Positions 24,839 through 33,293 are shown, numbered from the stretch's first letter. The stretch: DNA of 64,000 nt from Chryseobacterium aahli (GCF_022699665.1 NZ_JALDNB010000002.1:186001-250000); one strand, 5' to 3'. Notes: generated by a model from the sequence alone, not told the origin. Translations and numbers: made by a program.

Positions 24839-25696
24839 TTAAATAACCATTTTATCGATTGGAATGATCAAAATATCCTGCGCACCTTTCAGTTTTAATT
24901 CATCAATGACATCCCAAAAACTTTCTTCATCAATCACAGAATGAATACTGCTCCAGCCCTCTTCAGCAAGTGGAATCACCGTCGGACTTTTCAAAACCGG
25001 GAGCACATCAGAGATTTCTGAAATCTTACTATTGGGAACATTCATTAAAATATATTTAGAATTTTTCGCCTTTAAAACCGCTTTAATTCTAAAAAGCAAC
25101 TTGTCTAAAATTTCTTCCTGCGAAGAATTCAGATTAATATTTTTTGCTAACACGGCTTCTGACTTTAGCAGCGTTACGGTTTCACGCAGTCCGTTTTTGA
25201 ATAAAGTGCTTCCAGAGCTCACGATATCGCAGATTCCGTCTGCCAGTCCTATACTTGGAGCAATTTCTACAGAACCTGAAATCACATGAATATCGGCCTG
25301 AATGTTATTTTCGTTTAAATATTTTTTAAGGGTGTTAGGATACGATGTGGCAATTTTTTTGCCATTGAAATATTGTGGTTGATCTGTTTCTATATCTTTC
25401 GGAATGGCCAACGAAACACGGCATTTTGAAAAACCTAATTTCTGTACAATCTTATTTCCCTTCTGCTTTTCTGCCAACAGATTTTCACCGACAATTGCAA
25501 TGTCTACTACTCCATCTTCCAGATATTGCGGAATATCTGAGTTTCTGAGATACATAATTTCCAAAGGAAAATTATCTACCAAGACCTTCAGTTGGTCTTT
25601 GCCATTGTTTACAGAAATGCCGCAATCTTTGAGAAGCTGAAGAGATTCTTCATACAATCGCCCGTTTTTTTGAATAGCAATTTTTAATTTACTCAT
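24839..25696 (-). CDS. hisG: ATP phosphoribosyltransferase, long form
   Basis: HisG catalyses the first, committed step, joining ATP with PRPP. At 285 residues this is the long, homohexameric form with a C-terminal regulatory domain, so it does not need HisZ and is expected to be inhibited by histidine. It starts LKIAIQKNGRLYEESLQLL. The PRPP-binding segment is GICDIVSSGSTLFKNGL (about 154-170). It is the first structural gene of the operon, about 70 bases after the attenuator hairpin, so its transcription is probably set by histidine supply. Confidence 0.97.
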   Translation of the reverse strand: MSKLKIAIQKNGRLYEESLQLLKDCGISVNNGKDQLKVLVDNFPLEIMYLRNSDIPQYLEDGVVDIAIVGENLLAEKQKGNKIVQKLGFSKCRVSLAIPKDIETDQPQYFNGKKIATSYPNTLKKYLNENNIQADIHVISGSVEIAPSIGLADGICDIVSSGSTLFKNGLRETVTLLKSEAVLAKNINLNSSQEEILDKLLFRIKAVLKAKNSKYILMNVPNSKISEISDVLPVLKSPTVIPLAEEGWSSIHSVIDEESFWDVIDELKLKGAQDILIIPIDKMVI

Positions 25697-25765
25697 TACT
25701 TTTTTATAAGTTTTAGTCTGAGTAAATGAAGTTGATTTATGAAAATTTCACAGAAATGTGGAAAC

Positions 25766-25795
25766 AAAAAAACCGTCCTTACTCAGACGGTTTTT
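25766..25795 (-). terminator. Attenuator terminator of the his operon
   Basis: On the minus strand, AAAACCGTC / GACGGTTTT forms a 9-bp stem with loop TGAGTAAG and is followed by a run of seven T, about 70 bases before hisG. Its 5' arm CCGTC can pair instead with GGCGG (25836-25840), which directly follows the leader stop codon. The loop sequence GTCTGAGT also complements ACTCAGAC nearer hisG (25715-25722). Confidence 0.85.
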
Positions 25796-25840
25796 AATTT
25801 ATTTTTATGAATTCAACACAAAATATCAATCACTTCCGCC

Positions 25841-25888
25841 TTAGCTGAGATGATGATAATGATGAAGTGTTGAGAAATTCGGTTTCAT
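25841..25888 (-). CDS. His operon leader peptide
   Basis: A 15-residue open frame reads MKPNFSTLHHYHHLS, with four histidine codons among five consecutive codons (CAT CAT TAT CAT CAT), then TAA. It lies between a good promoter and the attenuator hairpin. This is the classical layout for ribosome-mediated attenuation: with little charged tRNA-His, ribosomes stall at the His codons and leave GGCGG free to pair with the terminator's 5' arm. With ample histidine, the ribosome reaches the stop codon, covers GGCGG and lets the terminator form. The segment TCAACAC just before the His codons can pair with either of two downstream segments. Too short for ordinary gene calling. Confidence 0.88.
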   Translation of the reverse strand: MKPNFSTLHHYHHLS

Positions 25889-25906
25889 TTTTTGAATATT
25901 GTGGTA

Positions 25907-25936
25907 CAAATGTAGAACTTATTTTTAAACTTCCAA
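25907..25936 (-). promoter_or_regulatory. His operon promoter
   Basis: On the minus strand, TTG (25934-25936) is followed after 19 bases by TACATTTG (25907-25914), matching the Bacteroidetes TTG / TAnnTTTG promoter. The leader peptide starts 18 bases downstream. Confidence 0.8.
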
Positions 25937-25941
25937 GAAAT

Positions 25942-27042
25942 TTATGAAATAATTTTTTGATAAAAATTCATCAGTTCATTGGCAATCGGCTCATCATTAA
26001 ATTTTTGAACGAACTCAAAACCTTTATCAGAACGGCGTTTTCTTTCAGATTCGCTGTCCCAGAGAAATTTTATTTTTGATTGTAAATCTAAATAATTTTT
26101 AGGATCAACGTAAACAGAATCTTTACCTCCGGCTTCAGGAAGACAACTTGTGTTGCTGGTAATTGTAACAGTTTTTGAAAATAAAGCTTCAATAACAGGA
26201 ATTCCGAACCCTTCAAAAAAACTTGGATAGACAAAAATATCGGCAAGCTTGTAGATAACAGCCAACTCATTCATCGAAACACCTTCCAGAAAATGAATTT
26301 GTTTTTCTATTTTATTTTTTCGGATGAAGTCTTGTACTTTTTTGAAATATTTTGTCTTTCGTCCGACAACCACTAAAGGAATTTCAGTTTTATCAATTGC
26401 TTTAACGATGTTTAAGAGGTTTTTGCGCTCTTCAATCGTTCCGACATTTAAGATAAACCTTTCAGGTAAACCAAATTTTTCTTTGGTTTTCTGAATGAAT
26501 TTTTCAGATTGATCTTCTTTGAAAGCATGATGGCAACCCTGATAAATTACCTCAATTTTATCTTCAGGAACTTTTAAGTAATGAATAATATCCTGCTTGG
26601 TTTGCTCAGAAATTGCAATGATTTTGTCAGCAGATTCTGCTGCTTTTTTAAACTTCCAAAGGTGAATTTTTCGGTCAAAAAAAGAATAATATTGCGGATA
26701 ACGCATGAAAATTAAATCATGAATCGTGACTACTTTTTTGATTGGATTTTTGTTCCATTTTAAAGGTAATTCACCTGATAATCCGTGAAATATATCTGCA
26801 TTCTGAGCCTGCGCATCTTTCCCCATTTTAAACTGACGGGAAAATTTGCCTTTTGAAGATTCAATGAAATGAACATTGTTTTTTTCTAAAATTTCCTTCC
26901 CTCTTTCAGACTTATTTTTATTGAGTAAAATATATTCATTTTCAGGAAAATATTGAGATAAAATCCTGACTAGATCACGAGAATAGTTGCCTAAACCTGA
27001 TGTATTGTGAAAAAAACGCTTTGCATCAAATGCTATCTTCAT
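25942..27042 (-). CDS. Glycosyltransferase family 4 (GT-B) protein
   Basis: This 366-residue enzyme transfers sugar from a nucleotide-sugar donor, probably in cell-surface glycan synthesis. The N-terminal half has the glycine-rich loop NTSGLGNYSRDLV (13-25). The C-terminal half has FILNVGTIEERKNL and the donor-site EX7E motif within FFEGFGIPVIEAL (about 279-291). There is no signal peptide, so it acts at the cytoplasmic side. The next genes upstream encode a GT2 enzyme and a GT87-like membrane enzyme, suggesting a small surface-glycan cluster. Acceptor and sugar cannot be read from sequence. Confidence 0.92.
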   Translation of the reverse strand: MKIAFDAKRFFHNTSGLGNYSRDLVRILSQYFPENEYILLNKNKSERGKEILEKNNVHFIESSKGKFSRQFKMGKDAQAQNADIFHGLSGELPLKWNKNPIKKVVTIHDLIFMRYPQYYSFFDRKIHLWKFKKAAESADKIIAISEQTKQDIIHYLKVPEDKIEVIYQGCHHAFKEDQSEKFIQKTKEKFGLPERFILNVGTIEERKNLLNIVKAIDKTEIPLVVVGRKTKYFKKVQDFIRKNKIEKQIHFLEGVSMNELAVIYKLADIFVYPSFFEGFGIPVIEALFSKTVTITSNTSCLPEAGGKDSVYVDPKNYLDLQSKIKFLWDSESERKRRSDKGFEFVQKFNDEPIANELMNFYQKIIS

Positions 27043-27090
27043 GACTATATTTTATATAAAATTCCAGATTTAAGAGTTTTTAATCCCATT

Positions 27091-28020
27091 TTAAAAGTTT
27101 TTATTTTTCACAATGTAATTTGGCCTTGCTTTTACCTGTTTGAAAATTTTTCCTAAATAAATCCCTATAATTCCTAAAATAATCAACTGCAGGCCACCAA
27201 AGAAAACGATGGTCATAATCAATGATGCCCATCCTGAGATTTCTGTTTTTGCAATGAAAGCGTAAATAACGTAAGCGCCGTAACCAATTACCGAAAATGC
27301 TGAAAATATAAATCCTAAATATGCTGCAATGTACAATGGCTTTACACTGAATGCCGTGATTCCTGTAAAGGCAAAAGTAATCATCTTTTTAAGGTTGTAA
27401 CTGCTTTGCCCTGAAACCCGTTCAGAAGCTGTAAATTCTATAGCGCTTTGTTTAAAGCCCATCCAGCTCGTCAATCCACGCAGAAATAAGTCATCTTCAT
27501 TGAATTTTCTCATGACTTCTACAACATTTGCATCCATCAATCTGAAGTCTGAACCGCCGCCTTTGGTAAGATTTACATCAGATAATCCTGACAGAATTTT
27601 GTAAAAAAAGTCTGAAGTTTTTCTTTTGAAGACAGAAATTTCTTTGGGATATTTTCTAATTGTCAGAACAACATCATTGCCTTCTTCCCATTTTTTAATC
27701 ATTTTCGGAATGAGTTCCGGTGGATGTTGAAGGTCACCATCCATTGAAATTACAGCATTACCTAACGCACTATCCATACCTGCTTTTACAGCAGGCTGAT
27801 GTCCGAAATTTCTGGAAAATTCGATAAATTTTACTTCGTCAAATTTTTTATATAAAATTTCTAATTGTTGCTGTGTGTTATCTCTGCTTCCGTCATTCAC
27901 GAAAATAATTTCAAAATCATAATGAGGTAATTCGGAAAAAACTTCTTTAATTTTTTGGTGAATCAATGCAACATTTCCTTCTTCATTATAGGCAGGAATT
28001 ACAATAGATATTTTTTTCAT
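27091..28020 (-). CDS. Glycosyltransferase family 2, polyprenyl-phosphate sugar transferase type
   Basis: The 309-residue protein has a GT-A domain starting ISIVIPAYNEEGNVALI, a donor-site DxD in SMDGDLQHPPEL (about 92-103), and two C-terminal membrane helices (about 228-258 and 266-292). This is the layout of GtrB/DPM1-type enzymes that charge undecaprenyl phosphate with a hexose. Ten bases separate it from the upstream GT87-like gene, whose enzyme class uses exactly such lipid-linked sugars. The two may therefore act in sequence. Confidence 0.92.
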   Translation of the reverse strand: MKKISIVIPAYNEEGNVALIHQKIKEVFSELPHYDFEIIFVNDGSRDNTQQQLEILYKKFDEVKFIEFSRNFGHQPAVKAGMDSALGNAVISMDGDLQHPPELIPKMIKKWEEGNDVVLTIRKYPKEISVFKRKTSDFFYKILSGLSDVNLTKGGGSDFRLMDANVVEVMRKFNEDDLFLRGLTSWMGFKQSAIEFTASERVSGQSSYNLKKMITFAFTGITAFSVKPLYIAAYLGFIFSAFSVIGYGAYVIYAFIAKTEISGWASLIMTIVFFGGLQLIILGIIGIYLGKIFKQVKARPNYIVKNKNF

Positions 28021-28029
28021 CCTTAGATA

Positions 28030-29199
28030 TTATTGTAGGCTATAATCTTTTTCAAAATCTCTGGTCATTAATTCATAAATTATTCTAAACCAAACGACAA
28101 TGCAAGGTACTGCTTTTAGAGAATATTTGATAATGTAATTTACTTTGATCGATTTTGGAAATAAATCTGAAGGTGAAAAGCACGTAAGAATGATTACAAA
28201 AATTAACATGCCTAAAACTAATGGCGTTCTTTCTTTTTGTAAAAAAAACCAGATCATCACACCTGCAACTGCAATAATATACGTTGGAGATTCTGATCCT
28301 GAGCTAAACAATACCAAGAAAAGTAATGTTGACGCCAAAATCATTAATTGAAAAGCGTAATTTTTATACTGCTTAAATCTTATGTATGGTAATGCAAACA
28401 GCGGTAATCCAAAAGCTAAGAATGAAAGATTTGAAATCGATGCATCTCCTAAAATTCTTCTGACAAAGCCCATCAGAGAGATATCCTGCATATTCCCCAA
28501 AACCTGATTGTCATTGTTTTTTGAAATCAAAGAATGCGACCAATCTGCATAACTCTGCAATACAAATTGAGGTGTAGAATAAATCATCGGTATTAAAAGG
28601 CAAATAACAGCAACGATAATTCCTGAAAGAATAAATTTAAATTTATTCTTAATGAAAAAAAACTGAGATAGGCCTACGATTCCGTAAAGTTTAACGAAGA
28701 TTCCGATGACGATGGCTGAGGCAGATTTCACTTCCTTATTTTCGTAAATATAAATTGCTGATAGCATTAAAAGTCCTACTAAAGCAATATTAAATTGTAA
28801 ACTAATTGCAGCCGTAATGTATTCTTGTAGACAAAATAATGCAAAAAGAGCTTTTTTAGCGTCTGAAAAAGGAAGCTTATAAATTGCAAAAAGGAAGATG
28901 GCAGTATTTGCAACATTCCAAAGAGAAATTCCTAACCAATCTGGCATCATAGCAAACGGAGCAATCAACAGGCTAAAGAAAACTCCATAATGATTCATAT
29001 CAAAATATCGCTCAGGATATTGTAAGTATAAATTTTTCTGTTCTAAAGTATTGTAAAATACATTTTTGAAAATTAGATAGTTATTGATTGCCTGCGGACC
29101 TCTCAGAAATTTTGAGATTGCGGTAACCACTGCTATAATAAGATAAACCCCAAATATATATCTGGGGTTTAAAATAAACTTTAAAAATTTTTCTTTCAA
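28030..29199 (-). CDS. GT87-like polytopic membrane glycosyltransferase
   Basis: This 389-residue protein has about ten predicted membrane helices, and I assign it to the GT87/DUF2029 (polyprenyl-phosphate-dependent mannosyltransferase-like, GT-C) group. This rests on its topology, its length and the acidic loop after the first helix (residues about 30-90, with NHYGVFFSLLIAP). GT-C enzymes transfer sugar from a lipid carrier to an acceptor on the periplasmic side. The neighbouring GT2 gene could supply that carrier. The exact family is less certain than the fold. Confidence 0.75.
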   Translation of the reverse strand: MKEKFLKFILNPRYIFGVYLIIAVVTAISKFLRGPQAINNYLIFKNVFYNTLEQKNLYLQYPERYFDMNHYGVFFSLLIAPFAMMPDWLGISLWNVANTAIFLFAIYKLPFSDAKKALFALFCLQEYITAAISLQFNIALVGLLMLSAIYIYENKEVKSASAIVIGIFVKLYGIVGLSQFFFIKNKFKFILSGIIVAVICLLIPMIYSTPQFVLQSYADWSHSLISKNNDNQVLGNMQDISLMGFVRRILGDASISNLSFLAFGLPLFALPYIRFKQYKNYAFQLMILASTLLFLVLFSSGSESPTYIIAVAGVMIWFFLQKERTPLVLGMLIFVIILTCFSPSDLFPKSIKVNYIIKYSLKAVPCIVVWFRIIYELMTRDFEKDYSLQ

Positions 29200-29226
29200 G
29201 ATGATTAGTTTTAGGTTAATTATAAT

Positions 29227-30039
29227 TTAAACCGCAACATTATTTTCTCTCAAAGCGTCATTCAATGACGTCTTTTTATCTGTAGATTCTTTTCTCTGAC
29301 CGATGATCAAAGCACAAGGAACCTGAAATTCTCCCGCTGGATATTGTTTGGTATAACTTCCAGGAATTACCACTGAACGCGCAGGAACTCTCCCTTTGAT
29401 TTCAATAGGTTCTGAACCTGTAACGTCGATAATTTTAGTTGAAGCGGTCAATACAACATTCGCTCCCAAAACTGCTTCCTTTTCAACATGAACACCTTCT
29501 ACCACAATACATCTTGAACCAATAAAACAATCGTCTTCAATGATTACCGGTGCAGCCTGAAGTGGCTCTAAAACTCCGCCAATACCAACACCACCACTCA
29601 AGTGAACGTTTTTACCGATTTGTGCACAACTTCCAACCGTCGCCCAAGTATCAACCATCGTTCCTGAGTCTACATAAGCTCCGATATTCACATAAGAAGG
29701 CATTAAAATAACACCCGAAGCAATGAAAGAACCTTCTCTGGCAACAGCATGAGGAACAACTCTCACTCCTTTTTCAGCATAATTTCTCTTCAAAGGCATT
29801 TTATCATGAAATTCAAAAGGACCTACTTCAATAGTTTCCATTTTCTGGATTGGGAAATACATTACTACCGCTTTCTTTACCCATTCGTTGACCTGCCATC
29901 CGTTTTCTGTAGGTTCGGCAACACGAAGTTTTCCAGAATCTAAAAGAGAAATAACCTCTCTGATAGCTACTTTGCTGTCTTCATTTTGTAATAAATCTCT
30001 ATTATCCCAAATATTTTCAATAGTTTGTTGTAACGACAT
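29227..30039 (-). CDS. dapD: 2,3,4,5-tetrahydropyridine-2,6-dicarboxylate N-succinyltransferase
   Basis: DapD succinylates tetrahydrodipicolinate in the succinylase branch of diaminopimelate and lysine synthesis. The 270-residue cytoplasmic protein has an N-terminal helical domain (about 1-100) and a left-handed beta-helix of hexapeptide repeats (about 105-235, for example VNIGAYVDSGTMVDTWATVG, IGKNVHLSGGVGIGG). A C-terminal segment ends the protein. The family motif EPLQAAPVIIEDDCFIG is present. It stands alone, 127 bases from the C40 peptidase gene and without other dap genes. Confidence 0.96.
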   Translation of the reverse strand: MSLQQTIENIWDNRDLLQNEDSKVAIREVISLLDSGKLRVAEPTENGWQVNEWVKKAVVMYFPIQKMETIEVGPFEFHDKMPLKRNYAEKGVRVVPHAVAREGSFIASGVILMPSYVNIGAYVDSGTMVDTWATVGSCAQIGKNVHLSGGVGIGGVLEPLQAAPVIIEDDCFIGSRCIVVEGVHVEKEAVLGANVVLTASTKIIDVTGSEPIEIKGRVPARSVVIPGSYTKQYPAGEFQVPCALIIGQRKESTDKKTSLNDALRENNVAV

Positions 30040-30167
30040 GTTTTAAGTTTAAATCAGTTTAATAAATATGTCGCCAAATATACAAAAAAGTTCAGCAAAA
30101 GCCTTTCAAACTTATGATTTTGAAAACGAATTATTTAGAATTTCAGATACATTAAATTCATTGCCAA

Positions 30168-30740
30168 TTACAAAACCCTTTGTGCATGAAGATAGGCTTT
30201 ATTCCAGTATTTTTCGTTGAGAGACGAAATGATTACCCCTTTAGAAGTCGATGCGTGAATGAATTTTACTTCGCCATCATTTTCAATAGTATGAACAATG
30301 CCAACATGAGAAACTTTACTTCCACCCGCTGTTGCAAAAAATAAAAGATCGCCAGGTTTTGCTTCTTCCAAATCTATATTTTTTCCGGTGTTTGCCTGAT
30401 CAGCTGATCTTCTGGGCAGCTTCAATCCATTTTCGTCAAACACTTTTGTGGTCAAGCCCGAACAGTCAAAACCCGAAGATGTATTTCCTCCAAATTTATA
30501 AGGCGTTCCTAAATATCTTTCAGCATCTTTTAAAATACTTTTCATCGAACCGGAAAGTTTACCATCAAATTTTGAATCTAATTTTCTTAGGCTTTCTGAT
30601 TTTGAAACCTTTGAGCTCGATGAGTTTTTTGATTTCGAGACAGCTTTCGAACTTCCGCATGAAATGATGATCGTTGCCGAAATTGACAGAATAGCAAACT
30701 GTCTTAAAACTTCGTTATATCGTATTGATTTTAAATTCAT
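30168..30740 (-). CDS. C40 (NlpC/P60) peptidase, lipoprotein
   Basis: This 190-residue protein has a lipoprotein signal (hydrophobic stretch then IIISCGSS, Cys28), a Ser/Lys-rich linker (about 30-65) and an NlpC/P60 domain (about 68-190). The catalytic cysteine lies in FDCSGLTTKVF (near residue 90). The histidine lies in SKVSHVGIVH (near residue 142), with a polar third residue in FIHASTSKG. Such enzymes cut peptidoglycan stem peptides, and it should act in the periplasm. The divergent orphan gene starts 154 bases away, so the intergenic repeats could affect either gene. Confidence 0.92.
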   Translation of the reverse strand: MNLKSIRYNEVLRQFAILSISATIIISCGSSKAVSKSKNSSSSKVSKSESLRKLDSKFDGKLSGSMKSILKDAERYLGTPYKFGGNTSSGFDCSGLTTKVFDENGLKLPRRSADQANTGKNIDLEEAKPGDLLFFATAGGSKVSHVGIVHTIENDGEVKFIHASTSKGVIISSLNEKYWNKAYLHAQRVL

Positions 30741-30800
30741 ATCTAATTGATTTTTAATCTACTTCATTACTTAATACAAATATAAATATAAAAATTTAAT

Positions 30801-30876
30801 TATACTATAACTATACTACAACTATACTATAATTATATGTTAAAATTATAAAAATTAAAAATAATTAGTATATTTG
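30801..30876 (+). promoter_or_regulatory. Three 11-bp tandem repeats and promoter upstream of an orphan gene
   Basis: TATACTATAAC, TATACTACAAC and TATACTATAAT follow one another at 30801-30833, one per helical turn. The -7 element TATATTTG lies at 30869-30876, 18 bases before the ATG at 30895. No TTG -33 element is visible, as expected for an activator-dependent promoter. Confidence 0.55.
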
Positions 30877-30894
30877 AGGTTCAATATTGATCGC

Positions 30895-31545
30895 ATGGCA
30901 ACGTATGAAAGCATTTTAAAAATTAACGGAACGGTAGGAGATTTGGTTTTTTATAATCTGAATGGTAAAAATGTCGTTCGGAAGAAAAGTGGCTTTAATA
31001 AAAATGCTTTTAAGAAAAGCACATCGTACGAAAAAGTTCGTCAGAACAGTTCAGAATTTGGTCATTGCTCTAAGATCGGTAAAGTTTTCAGGCAATGTCT
31101 GGAGTCCTATATTAAAGAATGTGATGACGCCCTACTCTATCAGAAGTTTGCAAAGCTCATGACTGAGATTAAAGACTTAGACAGTATTTCAGAAAAAGGG
31201 AAAAGAACTGTGAAAAACGGAATTGCTACAGATGCAGGCATGCAGATGCTAAAAGACTTTCAATTTGGAATTATTCCAAGTCTTGGAAATTCAGTATCAA
31301 TATCTGCGGGATTATGGGATTACAGCTTGGTTTTAGATAAAAATATCACTGTTGATGAAATCATTGTTGAAACTTTAAAAATAGATTTTGAAGAATACAA
31401 GTCGGAACATTTTAAAGAAATTATTTCTACCGAAAAACCGCTTAATGAATATTTTTTTTTAAAACACTTCTCGGAGGATGATGTGCGATTCCACTTTGTA
31501 GTTTTGAAAAAAGATGATGAAATTATTAAGATGGGATTTCTTTAA
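30895..31545 (+). CDS. Uncharacterised protein of a Bacteroidetes-restricted type
   Basis: I place the start at the ATG (30895, 216 residues), because the upstream TTG at 30874 is part of the -7 element. The N-terminus MATYESILKINGTVGDLVFY and the basic block KKSTSYEKVRQNSSEFGHCS (about 42-61) recall a family scattered through Chryseobacterium and Flavobacterium genomes, but I know no function for it. There is no signal peptide or membrane segment. The C-terminal half looks beta-rich. It is a single gene with a likely regulated promoter. A phage or mobile origin is possible but unsupported by its neighbours. Confidence 0.75.
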   Translation: MATYESILKINGTVGDLVFYNLNGKNVVRKKSGFNKNAFKKSTSYEKVRQNSSEFGHCSKIGKVFRQCLESYIKECDDALLYQKFAKLMTEIKDLDSISEKGKRTVKNGIATDAGMQMLKDFQFGIIPSLGNSVSISAGLWDYSLVLDKNITVDEIIVETLKIDFEEYKSEHFKEIISTEKPLNEYFFLKHFSEDDVRFHFVVLKKDDEIIKMGFL

Positions 31546-31636
31546 ATTGAATTTTAAAATAGATAATCGATTTTTTCTCGCAAATTGAGCTGATTCAGCA
31601 GATTTTTAGGATGAATATATAACTTGGAAACACAAA

Positions 31637-31668
31637 AAAACCTGTAAACAAAGTTTACAGGTTTTCAA
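31637..31668. terminator. Bidirectional terminator between convergent genes
   Basis: A perfect 13-bp stem AAAACCTGTAAAC / GTTTACAGGTTTT with loop AAA. A seven-base A run on the left gives a strong U-tract for the minus-strand gene at 31685-32056. Confidence 0.8.
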
Positions 31669-31684
31669 TAGTATAATTTAGAAA

Positions 31685-32056
31685 TTATTTATTCTTTTCT
31701 CCAATCCAAGCACCGCTTCTTGTTGGCGTTGGTACTGCATTTGTCCAGTTCCCGCTCCCTTTTTTATCAGGCGTTAAAGTTCCTGAAAACTGACCGTCAG
31801 ACGGCAAACCAAGTTCTGCTGTCAATTGTCCTGAATCGTCTAAATGACCTGAGATATTATAGTTTTCGTTATTGACCTCAGAATGCATTGTGCCTTTAAC
31901 ATTACCATCGTCAGAAACCACAAAATTCCACACTCCTTTATCGCTCCCTGTGTATGTCCCAGACCAAGTTCCGATGTAATCATAGATTGTTTCGTCATCA
32001 GCTGTACATCCGATTAATGAAAAAGTAGTCACTAAAAGTAAAAAAAGTTTCTTCAT
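31685..32056 (-). CDS. Small lipoprotein, lipocalin-like beta-rich
   Basis: This 123-residue product has a lipoprotein signal (MKKLFLLLVTTFSLIGC, lipobox LIGC, Cys17). A short, beta-rich domain follows, with alternating Gly/Thr strands (GTWSGTYTG, GNVKGTMHS, GQFSGTLTP, GSGNWTN). The repeated GxWxG-type pattern is common in small Bacteroidetes lipoproteins with a lipocalin-like barrel. No ligand or pathway is indicated. It lies directly downstream of tRNA-Ala on the same strand and has its own terminator. Confidence 0.78.
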   Translation of the reverse strand: MKKLFLLLVTTFSLIGCTADDETIYDYIGTWSGTYTGSDKGVWNFVVSDDGNVKGTMHSEVNNENYNISGHLDDSGQLTAELGLPSDGQFSGTLTPDKKGSGNWTNAVPTPTRSGAWIGEKNK

Positions 32057-32091
32057 AGCTTTTAATATGGTTTGATAAAGTTTTGTTTAAG

Positions 32092-32165
32092 TGGAGAATA
32101 CGGGAGTCGAACCCGTTACCTCTACACTGCCAGTGTAGCGCTCTAGCCAAATGAGCTAATTCCCC
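32092..32165 (-). tRNA. tRNA-Ala (anticodon GGC)
   Basis: A 74-base cloverleaf reads from 32165 down. The acceptor is GGGGAAT / ATTCTCC with the alanine identity pair G3:U70, the anticodon stem-loop is CTACA-CTGGCAG-TGTAG with anticodon GGC, and the T-loop is GTTCGACTC. The discriminator base is A73. The 3' CCA is not encoded, so it must be added enzymatically. Confidence 0.97.
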
Positions 32166-32322
32166 GTCATCTTTGCGCTTTTCACACGAAGCGGTACAAA
32201 AGTAAGTAATTAAACCATATTTGCAAATAATTTGTTAAATTTTATTTAAGAAAATGCTTTAATCTAAAGACAATTTCAATTTTCTAAAAATTCTTTAAAG
32301 AAATGATAAAAATTAAAAAGAG

Positions 32323-32802
32323 CTATTTCGTATTTTTCATTTGTATTGCTCGCTGCAAAAATGATTGCGCCGCCAATTTTTCTTCTGCTTCTTCTATTGC
32401 CCTGAGCAAATGATTGTTATTGTCTGCAATTTCACCTAAAATCGTAGAAATTAATTCCCAAACAGGCTGCATTTTTTCAATTAAATCTAAACCTTTTGGG
32501 GATAATTCAATCAAACGTTTACGCTCATCCGATTTATCTTTTTTAGAAATGATCATTTTTTGCTTTTCAAGTTCTTTTAACAAACTGATGGTCGAAGGAT
32601 GGCTGTATCCGATTTCATTGGCGATTTCTACAACACTCAATATTTTTTTATGATGTAATGTGAAAATTACGGGAAACCATTTTGGCTCAAAATCGATTCC
32701 GAATTCTCTATAAAGTAATGCTCCGTCTTTGCGCAACTGTTCACTGAGTCTTTGTAATCTTGTCGATAAGGCTAAAATACCTGATTCGTTGATGACATTC
32801 AT
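32323..32802 (-). CDS. MarR-family transcriptional regulator
   Basis: This 159-residue protein has a MarR winged helix: SVVEIANEIGYSHPSTISLLKELEKQ is the recognition region, and KSDERKRLIELSPKGLDLI the wing. I start it at 32802 (MNVINESGILALSTRL), which leaves two bases after the acetyltransferase stop; the longer frame from 32829 would overlap that gene. It is the second gene of a two-gene unit. The promoter of that unit has palindromes typical of MarR sites between its -33 and -7 elements, so it probably represses itself and the acetyltransferase. The inducer is unknown. Confidence 0.9.
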   Translation of the reverse strand: MNVINESGILALSTRLQRLSEQLRKDGALLYREFGIDFEPKWFPVIFTLHHKKILSVVEIANEIGYSHPSTISLLKELEKQKMIISKKDKSDERKRLIELSPKGLDLIEKMQPVWELISTILGEIADNNNHLLRAIEEAEEKLAAQSFLQRAIQMKNTK

Positions 32803-32804
32803 AA

Positions 32805-33293
32805 TTAAGATTTTAAATCGAGGAAACAAAAGACATTATCAGCATTCATCAAAGGAAATTTTGATGGCAGTTTTTCCTTTTCGATAATCGAGAAATGATT
32901 CTTTTCGTAGAAACGTAATGCTGCTTGTAATATAGATACCGTTCCTAAATAAACTTCATCAATACTATTTTTACGACAGTATGTAATAAGTATTTCTAAC
33001 AATTTTTGGGCAATGCTGTATTCCTTTCCTCTAAATTCTTTTTTGACAAACATTTTCCTGATTGCCGCAGCTTTTTCATCAAACTTGACCAAAGCGATTG
33101 TTCCCACAAGCTCACCATTAATGAAGGCACCCCAAAAATTCCCTCCAGGTGCTATATAAAATTCATCAATATGAAGAAGATCTGGTTGGTCGTTAATAGT
33201 AATGGGAACATTAAATTCTTTCTGCTGAATATTCAAAATTAAATCAATAACTGATTCTGAATATTGGTTGTCGATCTGTTGAATTTTTAACAT
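32805..33293 (-). CDS. GNAT-family N-acetyltransferase
   Basis: This 162-residue protein has a GNAT fold. The acetyl-CoA-binding motif A is seen in AIRKMFVKKEFRGKEYSIAQKLL (about 81-103), where RGKEYS departs slightly from the Q/RxxGxG/A consensus, and motif B follows in YLGTVSILQAALRFYEKNHF. The substrate is unknown; it could be a small molecule or an antibiotic. It is the first gene of a unit with the MarR regulator, suggesting that the MarR ligand and the acetyltransferase substrate may be related. Confidence 0.88.
   Translation of the reverse strand: MLKIQQIDNQYSESVIDLILNIQQKEFNVPITINDQPDLLHIDEFYIAPGGNFWGAFINGELVGTIALVKFDEKAAAIRKMFVKKEFRGKEYSIAQKLLEILITYCRKNSIDEVYLGTVSILQAALRFYEKNHFSIIEKEKLPSKFPLMNADNVFCFLDLKS

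Noticed and set aside
32803..32829. Upstream start for the MarR gene
   Set aside because: It would overlap the acetyltransferase by 25 bases and add a non-family N-terminus; the ATG at 32802 fits better.
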